From: Salinivibrio costicola subsp. costicola ATCC 33508 = LMG 11651
GTDB lineage: Bacteria; Pseudomonadota; Gammaproteobacteria; Enterobacterales; Vibrionaceae
Assembly (NCBI GenBank): GCA_000565345.1
Contig: AQOF01000094.1
Span: forward strand, 1 to 33,242
DNA: 33,242 nt
Direction of reading: 5' to 3'
Below, piece after piece: positions 25,638 to 33,016 of the stretch. Under the pieces are notes generated by a model, which searched no databases, was not told the origin of the DNA, and was given only the letters and a program-made list of their open reading frames with translations. A program made the position numbers and the translations under genes. Each line of letters opens with the position of its first letter. Position 1 is the first letter of the stretch.

Positions 25638-27096
25638 ACAACAGCGGACTAAACATATAAAAAAACTGCTCGATAGGTTTGAGGTAAACCGGCCTTTGTT
25701 GCCAGCTCTCAGGGTTCACGCGCGAAGACTGAGCCAGATAATCCTGATGTAATTGGTTAATAGCAGCACAAAATTCAGGGTCATCGACAGTCAAAGTCAA
25801 TTCAAAGTTTAACCATAGGCTGCGCATATCAAGGTTTACCGTTCCCACTAAGCAGTACTGCTCATCGACAAGCACTGACTTGGTATGCAATAAGCCACCG
25901 CTGAAGCGATAGATGTTTATCCCCGCTGACATCAAGTCCTCAAAAAATGAGCGACTCGCCCACTCCACCATCAGCGAATCATTTTTTTCCGGCACAATGA
26001 TCGTCACTTTCACACCGCGTTGCGCCGCGGTTTGCAGGCTGACCATCAGGCCTTCACTGGGGACCAAATAAGGCGTGGTAATCGTAATACTGGTTTCCGC
26101 TTGGTGGATGGCCAAGGTGAGCACTTGTTGGATCATTCCCTCAGGCAATCCAGGCCCTGACGGAATCGCTTGTACGGCATGATTGGCATGTTGATGATCT
26201 TCTATCATCAAGCATTCGGGCGCACTGGGCAGGTCACGAATGCCGGTTTCAACTTCCCAGTCCCAGGCAAATACGCTGCTAAGCACCGATACCGTCGGCC
26301 CCGACACGCGAACCATCACATCGACCCACTGACCAACACCCGCATTTTGCTTGAAAAATCGTGGATCGACCATATTCATCGAGCCGGTATAAGCCAGTCG
26401 GTTATCGATAATAACCACTTTACGATGCTGGCGAATATCGAGGCGACGAAAGAACATCCTGAACGGGTTCACCGCCAGTGCTTCTATCAGCTCAACCCCG
26501 GCCTCGCGCATCGCATGAGGCCATTTACTACGGAAAAAAGCTTTGCTCCCTGCAGAATCCAACATGATCCGCACTGGAATGCCCTGTTTTGCTTTATCGC
26601 ACGCCGCCTGCGCCACCTCATCAGCGTGCCCGCCCGGATGCCAGATATAAAACACCATATCCACACTTTTTTGCGCCTGACGAATGTCGAGTGCCACAGA
26701 TTTAAGGATCTCTGCTGGTTCCGTTTTCAACGCCAATTGATTGCCCGTGAGCTCAGGGACACCAATTCGAGCATGACAGAGCCGGTTCACATGGTGGGAT
26801 TGCTCATTAATATGATGGGGACGGTGCGCGGGACACGCTTGTAAACTTAACAGCCACTGACGATAAGGCTCAAACATCGCTTTCGCCCGCACGGCTCGGG
26901 TTTTCCCCAAGTTCAATTCTCCAAAAAGCAGGTACGCAATCACCCCCACAATCGGCAGAATATAGATAATCATCAGCCAAGCAATCGACACGCCTAATGC
27001 GCGTCGCTTGAATACCACGCGTATCGTTACACCCGCAATTGTTAACCAGTACAGTAACAACAACAGTACGGTAAGGATTTCGTAGACTTTTTCCAT
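25636..27096 (-). CDS. clsA: ClsA, cardiolipin synthase
   Basis: This inner-membrane phospholipase D-superfamily enzyme makes cardiolipin from two phosphatidylglycerols. Two N-terminal membrane segments are clear (residues about 5-25 and 33-55, LLLLYWLTIAGV and WLMIIYILPIVGVIAYL). The two HKD motifs are at about residues 220 and 400 (HRKVVIIDNRLAYTGSMNM and HTKSVLVDEQ...VGTVNLD). ATG 27096 gives 486 residues, exactly the E. coli ClsA length and matching its N-terminus. An in-frame GTG at 27108 adds four residues. The C-terminus FYMFSPLL is also conserved. Confidence 0.95.
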   Translation of the reverse strand: MEKVYEILTVLLLLLYWLTIAGVTIRVVFKRRALGVSIAWLMIIYILPIVGVIAYLLFGELNLGKTRAVRAKAMFEPYRQWLLSLQACPAHRPHHINEQSHHVNRLCHARIGVPELTGNQLALKTEPAEILKSVALDIRQAQKSVDMVFYIWHPGGHADEVAQAACDKAKQGIPVRIMLDSAGSKAFFRSKWPHAMREAGVELIEALAVNPFRMFFRRLDIRQHRKVVIIDNRLAYTGSMNMVDPRFFKQNAGVGQWVDVMVRVSGPTVSVLSSVFAWDWEVETGIRDLPSAPECLMIEDHQHANHAVQAIPSGPGLPEGMIQQVLTLAIHQAETSITITTPYLVPSEGLMVSLQTAAQRGVKVTIIVPEKNDSLMVEWASRSFFEDLMSAGINIYRFSGGLLHTKSVLVDEQYCLVGTVNLDMRSLWLNFELTLTVDDPEFCAAINQLHQDYLAQSSRVNPESWQQRPVYLKPIEQFFYMFSPLL

Positions 27097-27614
27097 GCCC
27101 AAGTGCACACCTTGATAGTCATTAATAAAGGGTTAACCCGCTAGCTCTTCCATTCTGCCTAGGTTTTGAGCGGGTGCAAGCAACGCCTTGTCTTTAGGTT
27201 ACGACACAATCAGACTCGACAGTGAGTTAACGCACATCATTGGCGCTTATCTTAGCGCAGTCATTCATATTATTGTGACAACTCATCGCAATGTTACTAG
27301 ATTGTTAAATCAGTGATTGCAGCAGAGAAAGTCACTGTGATACTCACTATAGGTAGCGAATCGCGCTTATCACTGTCGAAGAAGTCATCACGAGCAGGAA
27401 GAATATGGGGAAATTATGCTTATTTTAGGCATTACATACGGCAAGATCTTCAAATTCTACGCATAAACTGTTTTACTTACGAGTCTTTGAGCTGGGAATC
27501 ACTCATCCAAGTTCGTAATAAAAAGTTTACACCTTTGACAGTTTCATCAACGACGACACCCTGAGGTGTCGTTAAAAAAAATCAATTAATTATCGCAAAC
27601 GATAACGAGTAGGT
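27097..27614. other. Intergenic region upstream of the NSS transporter gene
   Basis: About 500 bases have no supportable gene. Visible items are a 10-base palindrome GGGTTAACCC at 27130-27139, a TTACTAG...GTTAA stretch at 27294-27307 resembling part of the trp operator, and a strong hairpin at 27553-27572. A short frame at 27313-27564 has no coding features. Confidence 0.5.
27553..27572 (+). other. 5' leader hairpin of the NSS transporter gene
   Basis: ACGACACC (27553-27560), loop CTGA, GGTGTCGT (27565-27572). It is followed on the + strand by TAAAAAAAA, not by T, so it is not a + strand terminator. It sits 42 bases before the ATG at 27615. Confidence 0.6.
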
Positions 27615-28958
27615 ATGGCAAACACACAACGCGCACAATTTTCATCCCGCATTGGGTTTATTTTGGCGGCAGCAGGCTCAGCCATTGGGCTAGGCAACAT
27701 TTGGGGATTCCCTACCCAAACCGCCTCTAACGGCGGCGCCGTTTTTCTATTCATTTATCTGCTAATGGTTTTTATCCTAGCGTACCCTCTTTTAATAGCA
27801 GAACTCACTATTGGTCGTTACGGTAATGCCAACCCTGTTCGCTCTTTGTCGTCGGTTGCCGGCGGACACAAGTGGTTGGGCCGCCTGCTCGGCTTAGTCG
27901 GTATGCTGGGAGCGACGGGTATTCTGAGCTTCTATGCCATTGTCGCTGGCTGGCTGGTCGGGTTTATGGTCTCGCCTTTACTCACCGCATTGGGCTTTAC
28001 CGAAACAGCAACCTGGTTAGAATCATTTAGCGATACCCGAAATCTGGTATTGATGCTGTGTTTTATGGTGCCGACCATCCTGGTTGTGCGCAATGGCATT
28101 GCTAACGGTATTGAACGTTGGTCATCCCGCCTTATGCCCGTCCTGTTTTTGTTGTTCGTGGTCATGGTGGTGTACATTTTGTTCCAACCGGGTGCGATCG
28201 ACGGTTTAAAAATGTACCTGATCCCCGATATGTCACACCTGTCACCTAGCCTCGTTGTGAGTGCCATGGGGCAAGCCTTCTTCTCGTTATCGCTCGGTGT
28301 CTGCGTGATGATGGTCTACGGCTCTTACTTATCCAAATCTGCCAGCATTCCTAAAACGGCCGCGCAAGTTGCGCTACTCGATACGGGCATTGCCTTTACC
28401 GCGGGGCTACTGATCATGCCCGCCATGTTTGTGGCACAGCACAATGGGGTGGCGATATACAGCGAAGCGGGCGAATTGCTGAGCAGCGACACCCTGGTAT
28501 TTAGCGTATTACCGGCCATGTTTGACACCATGGGCTCGGCTGGCTTATTCATCGGTTTTGCCTTCTTCCTGCTCATGGTGATTGCGGCACTCACCTCGGC
28601 GATTTCCATGCTTGAAGTGCCTGTCGCCTGTGCGACCGAAGAGCTGAAACAATCACGAGAAAAAGCGGTCTGGTGGATAGGTGGCCTGATCACCGCCGCC
28701 TCGGCCATCATCGTCTACAACTTTGGCGAGCTGTTTGGCTTGGTCGTCACCGTGACCACCGAATACGCACAGCCAATTCTCGGCCTACTGTTTGCGCTTG
28801 TCGCCGGTTGGCTATGGCACCGCAACGAAATATTAAAAGAGTTGGTGCAAGGCAGTCCTGAACTGGGCGACACCTGGTTCTGGAAAATTTGGCCCGGCTA
28901 TGTGCGTGTTATTTGCCCCATTTTAATGCTGTTGGTCTTCGGCTGGGATTGGGTTTAA
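27615..28958 (+). CDS. Sodium-dependent transporter, NSS/SNF family
   Basis: The 447-residue inner-membrane protein has about eleven to twelve hydrophobic segments. The family signature lies in the first one: AAAGSAIGLGNIWGFPTQTASNGGAVFLFIYL. Members import amino acids or related amines with Na+ (TnaT for tryptophan, MhsT for hydrophobic amino acids, LeuT for leucine). Here the usual NxWRFP has Gly31 in place of the gating Arg, so the substrate and mechanism could differ; the substrate is not assignable. GAGTAGG precedes the ATG. It is separated from the trp operon only by clsA, but cotranscription is impossible because clsA is on the other strand. Confidence 0.9.
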   Translation: MANTQRAQFSSRIGFILAAAGSAIGLGNIWGFPTQTASNGGAVFLFIYLLMVFILAYPLLIAELTIGRYGNANPVRSLSSVAGGHKWLGRLLGLVGMLGATGILSFYAIVAGWLVGFMVSPLLTALGFTETATWLESFSDTRNLVLMLCFMVPTILVVRNGIANGIERWSSRLMPVLFLLFVVMVVYILFQPGAIDGLKMYLIPDMSHLSPSLVVSAMGQAFFSLSLGVCVMMVYGSYLSKSASIPKTAAQVALLDTGIAFTAGLLIMPAMFVAQHNGVAIYSEAGELLSSDTLVFSVLPAMFDTMGSAGLFIGFAFFLLMVIAALTSAISMLEVPVACATEELKQSREKAVWWIGGLITAASAIIVYNFGELFGLVVTVTTEYAQPILGLLFALVAGWLWHRNEILKELVQGSPELGDTWFWKIWPGYVRVICPILMLLVFGWDWV

Positions 28959-29026
28959 CGCTTATCGGACCAATAAAAACTTGCCCGAATGCTGTGTTAG
29001 CGGTCACAATTCTTATCTTGTACTGT

Positions 29027-29052
29027 AAAAAAGGGGCGCATTGCCCCTTTTC
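29027..29052 (+). terminator. Terminator after the NSS transporter gene
   Basis: AAAAGGGGC/GCCCCTTTT stem with a GCATT loop, ending in TTTTC. It lies about 70 bases after the transporter stop and just before yciA. Confidence 0.8.
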
Positions 29053-29072
29053 AATAAGATGTGAAGAGAGCC

Positions 29073-29471
29073 ATGTCTGACAATAAAAACAACTGCCCAC
29101 GCGGCCAACTGCTGCTTCGTACATTAGCGATGCCTGCGGACACTAACGCCAATGGTGATATTTTTGGTGGCTGGATTATGTCTCAGCTCGATCTGGCCGG
29201 CGCCATTTTGGCGAAAGAAATCTCAGGCGGTCGCGTTGTGACTGTCTCAGTCAATGACATTACCTTTAAATCACCGGTGAGCGTCGGCGATGTGGTCTGC
29301 TGCTACGGTACCTGCCAACGTATCGGCAATACGTCGATAACCATTGAACTCGAGGTATGGGTTAAGCCCGTCAGCCATGATGAAATTGGTGATCGTAATA
29401 AGGTCAGTCATGCAACATTTAACTATGTTGCCATTGATGAGAACGGCCGCCCTCGCGCGATCAAAAAATAA
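29073..29471 (+). CDS. yciA: YciA, acyl-CoA thioesterase
   Basis: This hotdog-fold thioesterase hydrolyses a broad range of acyl-CoAs. The sequence follows E. coli YciA closely: LRTLAMPADTNANGDIFGGWIMSQLD contains the active-site Asn/Asp, followed by RVVTVSVNDITF and VGDVVCCYG. The ATG at 29073 (MSDNKNN) gives 132 residues, the same length as E. coli, and has AGAG just upstream. The in-frame GTG at 29061 would add four residues. A large bidirectional terminator follows. Confidence 0.95.
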   Translation: MSDNKNNCPRGQLLLRTLAMPADTNANGDIFGGWIMSQLDLAGAILAKEISGGRVVTVSVNDITFKSPVSVGDVVCCYGTCQRIGNTSITIELEVWVKPVSHDEIGDRNKVSHATFNYVAIDENGRPRAIKK

Positions 29472-29509
29472 AAAAAGAGGGCCTGTTTGCTCAACAGGCC
29501 CTCTTTTTT
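29471..29509. terminator. Strong bidirectional terminator after yciA
   Basis: A roughly 17-base stem (AAAAAAGAGGGCCTGTT with AACAGGCCCTCTTTTTT) and a 5-base loop, overlapping the yciA stop codon. It serves yciA (+) and the YkgJ-type gene (-). Confidence 0.85.
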
Positions 29510-29524
29510 CACGGTGAATCGTGG

Positions 29525-29812
29525 TTACATGTTTTTACGCTCATCGATGCATTCATCTGAGCCCATTTCAAACTCACGACAAATCCAAGGCCGATTTTCA
29601 TAAATCGTGCACATAAACGTGTCTCGATCAACCGCCGAGCACCAACCATCGTCAAGCCGTTTCATTACCTCTCCGCCCCAAGCATCGATTTCAATATGCT
29701 CTCTCGGTACACCGGTATCAGTAATCAGCATCACCTCTAAGCGACAGCAACACGCTTTACACGTCGCGCAGGTAACATCGGAGGTTGGCACGTTTGTTAC
29801 TTCAATAGTCAT
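29525..29812 (-). CDS. YkgJ-family cysteine cluster protein
   Basis: The 95-residue protein has nine cysteines (15, 18, 21, 22, 23, 58, 68, 78, 88). The spacing CATCKACCC near the N-terminus and C-x9-C-x9-C later, with YENRPWICREFEMGS, is the pattern of the YkgJ/UPF0153 (CxxCxxCC) family. These are thought to bind a metal, probably zinc or an Fe-S cluster; no catalytic role is established. The start has no strong Shine-Dalgarno that I can see. It stands alone between the yciA terminator and a divergent small gene. Confidence 0.85.
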   Translation of the reverse strand: MTIEVTNVPTSDVTCATCKACCCRLEVMLITDTGVPREHIEIDAWGGEVMKRLDDGWCSAVDRDTFMCTIYENRPWICREFEMGSDECIDERKNM

Positions 29813-29900
29813 AAACAGCTACATGTGACTGGATTACTGGCATCCTACGCTAAATTGACCGTGTTGACGAACCAAGGCTCTAAGATAGAAGGGAGTTTAT

Positions 29901-30098
29901 GTGTTTGACTCACTGAATTGCTACACTTGGGATCACAACGCATTCGATTCCCCCGGCAAACGCGCGGCCTACATCATGCGCTTGGTGCCCAAAGATGCCA
30001 AGTTCAGCAAAACGCGCCTGCTGGCACTAAGAAAGCTCGGTCAGAACCTGGCGGTGGTCGACGAATTACTGAAAACACACTATCCGGAGGCGTTATAA
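29901..30098 (+). CDS. Small conserved-looking protein of unknown function (65 residues)
   Basis: This ORF starts with GTG at 29901 behind AAGGGAG at about 7 bases. An out-of-frame ATG at 29899 overlaps the start and opens only a 5-codon frame, so GTG is the better choice. The product is basic and ordered-looking, with a Trp-His motif (CYTWDHNAFDSPGKR) and a helical second half (KFSKTRLLALRKLGQNLAVVDELL). I do not recognise a named family. It is monocistronic, with no terminator obvious downstream, and stands divergent from the YkgJ-type gene. Confidence 0.7.
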   Translation: MFDSLNCYTWDHNAFDSPGKRAAYIMRLVPKDAKFSKTRLLALRKLGQNLAVVDELLKTHYPEAL

Positions 30099-30177
30099 GG
30101 AGTCGTTTTTATTGAGGATGGTGAACATGACGCCTCGTACCTTCATTGTGCCATTGTGCACCGCAGGCGCTAGGTGA

Positions 30178-30447
30178 CTAATAGTGATACCGGCAAGATA
30201 GGATCGTAATAGACGTATCATCCACGGCGTAAACCAGCCGATTGGTATCATCAATACGCCGCGACCAAAAGCCTGTCAGATTTTCTTTTAGTGCTTCGGG
30301 CTTGCCTATTCCCTCGAATGGCGTTCGTTTTACATCGAGGATAAGCTTGTTGATTCGCTTGAGTGTTTTTCTATCCTGACTTTGCCAGTAAACGTAGTCA
30401 CGCCACGCATCATCCGTCCAGCAAAGTAAGCGACTACTCATCGTCAT
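30178..30447 (-). CDS. yoeB: YoeB toxin, ribosome-dependent mRNA endonuclease
   Basis: The 89-residue protein matches YoeB/Txe along its length: DDAWRDYVYWQSQDRKTLKRIN, RTPFEGIGKPEALKENLTGFWSRRI, NRLVYAV and the terminal CRYHY. The conserved Glu, Arg and the C-terminal His-Tyr of the active site are present. YoeB cleaves mRNA at the ribosome A site and is held inactive by YefM. The frame overlaps yefM by 14 bases (start ATG 30447, or ATG 30441), implying translational coupling. Confidence 0.94.
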   Translation of the reverse strand: MTMSSRLLCWTDDAWRDYVYWQSQDRKTLKRINKLILDVKRTPFEGIGKPEALKENLTGFWSRRIDDTNRLVYAVDDTSITILSCRYHY

Positions 30448-30694
30448 CGACTAACGCGTGCTCCATCGCTTTCCCCATCTTGTACTGAGTAATGGAGCGA
30501 TTTAGGTGCTCAGCATTGGCGGGCGAGCGCAACAGATGGACGGTTTCCATAAGGCTGTTGTAGTAATCAAGCGACATCACCACCGCATCCTCTGCATCAC
30601 GTCGGGTAATGACAGCGGTATCAGCGTCATCAACCACTCCATCTAATACCGTTTTGAGGCCATTTCTCGCTTCAGTAAACGAAATAATTTTCAT
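30434..30694 (-). CDS. yefM: YefM antitoxin
   Basis: The 86-residue antitoxin of the Phd/YefM family has an N-terminal DNA-binding half (MKIISFTEARNGLKTVLDGVVDD, VITRRDAEDAVVMSLDYYNSLMETVHLLRSP) and an acidic, probably disordered C-terminal half that wraps YoeB. AGGAG precedes the ATG by 7 bases. The upstream promoter-operator carries TGTACA-type palindromes, so the pair is probably autorepressed by the complex. Confidence 0.95.
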   Translation of the reverse strand: MKIISFTEARNGLKTVLDGVVDDADTAVITRRDAEDAVVMSLDYYNSLMETVHLLRSPANAEHLNRSITQYKMGKAMEHALVDDDE

Positions 30695-30722
30695 CGGATC
30701 ACTCCTATTCGTACACCATCGA

Positions 30723-30766
30723 AGTATAGAGCAACAAACCAGACATGTACAACTTAAAGAACATGT
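30723..30766 (-). promoter_or_regulatory. yefM-yoeB promoter and candidate operator
   Basis: On the minus strand, TTGTAC (30752-30747) and TATACT (30728-30723) are 18 bases apart. The -35 overlaps a TGTACA core (30746-30751), with two ACATGT elements at 30743-30748 and 30761-30766. E. coli YefM recognises TGTACA cores, so this matches the family's operator type. Confidence 0.55.
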
Positions 30767-30853
30767 TTAGTGGTTATTTGCTTAACACAACCGCCCCGCA
30801 GTGACAGCGGGCCAAGTGTTCGGGTTGGATGGATGTTTGACCGACTTGTTTTA

Positions 30854-31350
30854 TCATGCGCTTACCTGCTTAGTTTCATGGTTATCAAACGGATAGACTT
30901 TCTCAAAGCGCTCTAACACCAAAGGGGATTGGGTTGTAAACGGCACGCCGAGTGTTCGCCCTTCCTGCTCAAAAAATGCAAGATGTGCCTGCCGCCACCA
31001 CGCATAGCTCTTGTCGCCTTCACCTTCCGCAGCGGCAAATTCAGCAGTCACTTGATCAAACGGGCACTCGCTCACTTCAGTCACTTTAATAATACAAACC
31101 GGCTGCTGCGCCCAGTTAAGCACCACAGTTAAACGGCCCACTTGTGGTAGGGTTCGTTTTCTATCTCATAGCAGGCTTTTAAGCTGCACGATGCGCGTTT
31201 AATGCCTTGATCAATCAAACGAGCGCATTCATTGGCGTTGTATTCATCCGCGCAAAAGTACTCGGCAATGGTTTCAGGCACGGCCTGACGTTCTTCGTCA
31301 CTTAAAGTGGCAAGGTAGGCGTTTAAGTATTCCTGTTGTTCTGTATTCAT
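30854..31350 (-). pseudogene. ASCH-domain protein, apparent 1-base deletion near 31149
   Basis: ASCH domains are PUA-like folds thought to bind RNA or nucleotides; some have RNase or amidohydrolase activity. The C-terminal frame (30854-31141) carries the typical AAAEGEGDKSYAWWRQAHLAFF and LVLERFEKVYP signature. The N-terminal frame (from 31350) runs through ARLIDQGIKRASCSLKACYE. Adding one base at 31149 joins YEIENEP to LPQVGRLTVVLNWAQQP and gives 165 residues, normal for this family. ATG 31350 is chosen because AAGGA lies 5-6 bases before it. The in-frame ATG at 31356 would overlap that site. Confidence 0.8.
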
Positions 31351-31425
31351 TAGCATCCTTGATCTTTCTACCTAATTCGCGGTTTGGCACGTTGCGCGAG
31401 TTATCAACAAAGTAGTTTTAGCCGT

Positions 31426-31908
31426 TTAATTCACACGTTTGTTTCTTTTACATTGCCAGCTATCGTAATCATCGCCGATTTGCATACGTGATGCTGACAA
31501 TGCCTCAACGTCGTACTGAAATCGTCGTGTGCCATTCCATGCCGGTGTAATGTATACGGTTTCAATATCGGAGATATAATCTTGACTGAAGCTGTCTTTG
31601 CTCTGAAACTCAAACGGATTGTAAACCAACTTAATTGTCTCGTTGATTAACTCCCATTCACCTGTCGCATCATATAAAAAGTGCGCATTCTTTTCGCCAA
31701 TAAAATATTCAACACGTCCTTGTAGTGAGAACGCGTTGTTATCTTTTAATGTCCATTGCTCTTTGTAGACTTTATCACCTTGCATGGTAAACGAGCATGT
31801 CCACTGCCCCATTAGGTTCTGCTTTTTAATGGGGATCTCTGCAGCCACAGTACTAAAACATGGCAGCATTGCTGTGAATGTAAAAAAGAGAACACAGTTA
31901 CTTTTCAC
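31426..31908 (-). CDS. Secreted protein of unknown function
   Basis: The 160-residue protein begins with a signal peptide: basic MKSN, a hydrophobic core FFTFTAMLPCF and a likely cleavage after VAA-E (residue about 23). The mature part starts with a GQWTCSFTMQGDKVYKEQWTL pattern of alternating hydrophobic residues and ends in SWQCKRNKR, so two Cys could form a disulfide between the ends. This looks like a small beta-rich periplasmic protein, somewhat lipocalin-like, but I cannot assign a family. It seems monocistronic. Confidence 0.7.
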   Translation of the reverse strand: MKSNCVLFFTFTAMLPCFSTVAAEIPIKKQNLMGQWTCSFTMQGDKVYKEQWTLKDNNAFSLQGRVEYFIGEKNAHFLYDATGEWELINETIKLVYNPFEFQSKDSFSQDYISDIETVYITPAWNGTRRFQYDVEALSASRMQIGDDYDSWQCKRNKRVN

Positions 31909-31999
31909 ACAAACATTCCTTTTATACGTGTTTCTGGTAAATAGTCATCCTCATGCTGCTAGGCACGCAGATGAGGAAGCTATTTGACAGTGTTATCGC

Positions 32000-32482
32000 T
32001 TATTCTACATCGAATTGGTCACTACTTGGACGTAACTGACGCTGGAGGCCTGATAAGAAGTTTCGCAGCACTTGGTCTTTGCACTCTTTATAGTGCTTAT
32101 TATCCGGTTTACGGAAAAAGGCACTGAGCTCATGCTTACTTAATCGAAAATCGGCAAGCTGCAGAATATCTAAAATATCGTCTGCTTTTAAGTTCAAAGC
32201 AATGCGTAATTTTTGAAAAACGATATTATTACTTAGCCTTTGCTCTGGCTTAGGCTGCTCACCGTCTCGTTTACCACGTTTAAGATTGATAAAGCCATTC
32301 AGAAATATCGCTAGTTCTGTATCGCTAAGTTTAACAAAATATTCATCGTCTTCTTTTTTCAGCCAGCGACTGACTTGATCATTGGTCACTGTATAATCGG
32401 CTAAAGCGAAGATCTCAGTTGTTACATTATCTTTTAAATCAAATGTATAGCGCACACGGCGTAAAATGTCATTATTGGTCAA
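32000..32482 (-). CDS. yehS: YehS, DUF1456 family protein
   Basis: The 160-residue protein has two homologous helical halves: NDILRRVRYTFDLKDN...ALADYTVTNDQVSRWLKKEDDEYF... and NIVFQKLRIALNLKADDILDILQLADFRLSKHELSAFFRKPDNKHY. This duplicated architecture is the hallmark of DUF1456/YehS. Biochemical function is unknown. The N-terminal MTNNDILRR matches the family start; TAGGAAC lies upstream. Confidence 0.92.
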   Translation of the reverse strand: MTNNDILRRVRYTFDLKDNVTTEIFALADYTVTNDQVSRWLKKEDDEYFVKLSDTELAIFLNGFINLKRGKRDGEQPKPEQRLSNNIVFQKLRIALNLKADDILDILQLADFRLSKHELSAFFRKPDNKHYKECKDQVLRNFLSGLQRQLRPSSDQFDVE

Positions 32483-32809
32483 AATAGTTCCTAGTCTTAG
32501 GTAAATCCAGTGCTATCAACGTGAAAACTGGAAGACATGGATCATATCAGGTTTACTCTCTATTCCCTATCAATTGTGTTCATTTAAGGCAAAGTCATCA
32601 CTTCAGGCTTGACTGAGCCTTATCGTCCTTCTTCGATAGCAGGCAATCCAAACTGCGTAATAAATCGCATTAAAAGAATGAACCTGCACCGTTGGTAATA
32701 TGACGGTGATCGTAAGTTCAATGCTCAGAGACGGCGCAATGTGAGATAAAAACCTCGCCAAAAACGAGTGATTGACGACGTACTAAAAAAACATAGATCA
32801 ACAGCCTAA
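32483..32809. other. Intergenic region after yehS promoter side
   Basis: About 330 bases have no supportable gene or clear signal. It separates yehS from rearranged IS-associated DNA, and I see no inverted repeats that define an IS end. Confidence 0.4.
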
Positions 32810-32908
32810 TTAGCAGGCGTCGAAATGGTAATAGTAAGGTTGCTTTTGCTGGGTAAGTTCTCGTTCTAACTTCTCACCACAATATGGACAGCACTGAATC
32901 TCCCGATG
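32810..32908 (-). pseudogene. Fragment of a zinc-ribbon protein
   Basis: The minus strand frame ending at TAA 32810-32812 reads CCPYCGEKLERELTQQKQPYYY and on to the end, a C-x2-C zinc-ribbon motif. A stop lies directly upstream (32909-32911) and there is no start codon in the frame, so only a C-terminal remnant remains. It lies next to the IS66 fragment and was probably truncated by the insertion or a rearrangement. Confidence 0.45.
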
Positions 32909-33016
32909 TCAGGATAGTTGTTCAGATCTGGCCCATTGAGGCGACCTCTGAGCAGCATTCGACACGATGTTATCCTTCATGCGGGGAGCGGATCATGGTC
33001 TGCGTGGGCGTGACAG

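Noticed and set aside
27313-27564. 83-residue ORF upstream of the NSS transporter
   Set aside because: It has no ribosome binding site, domain or coding-like composition.
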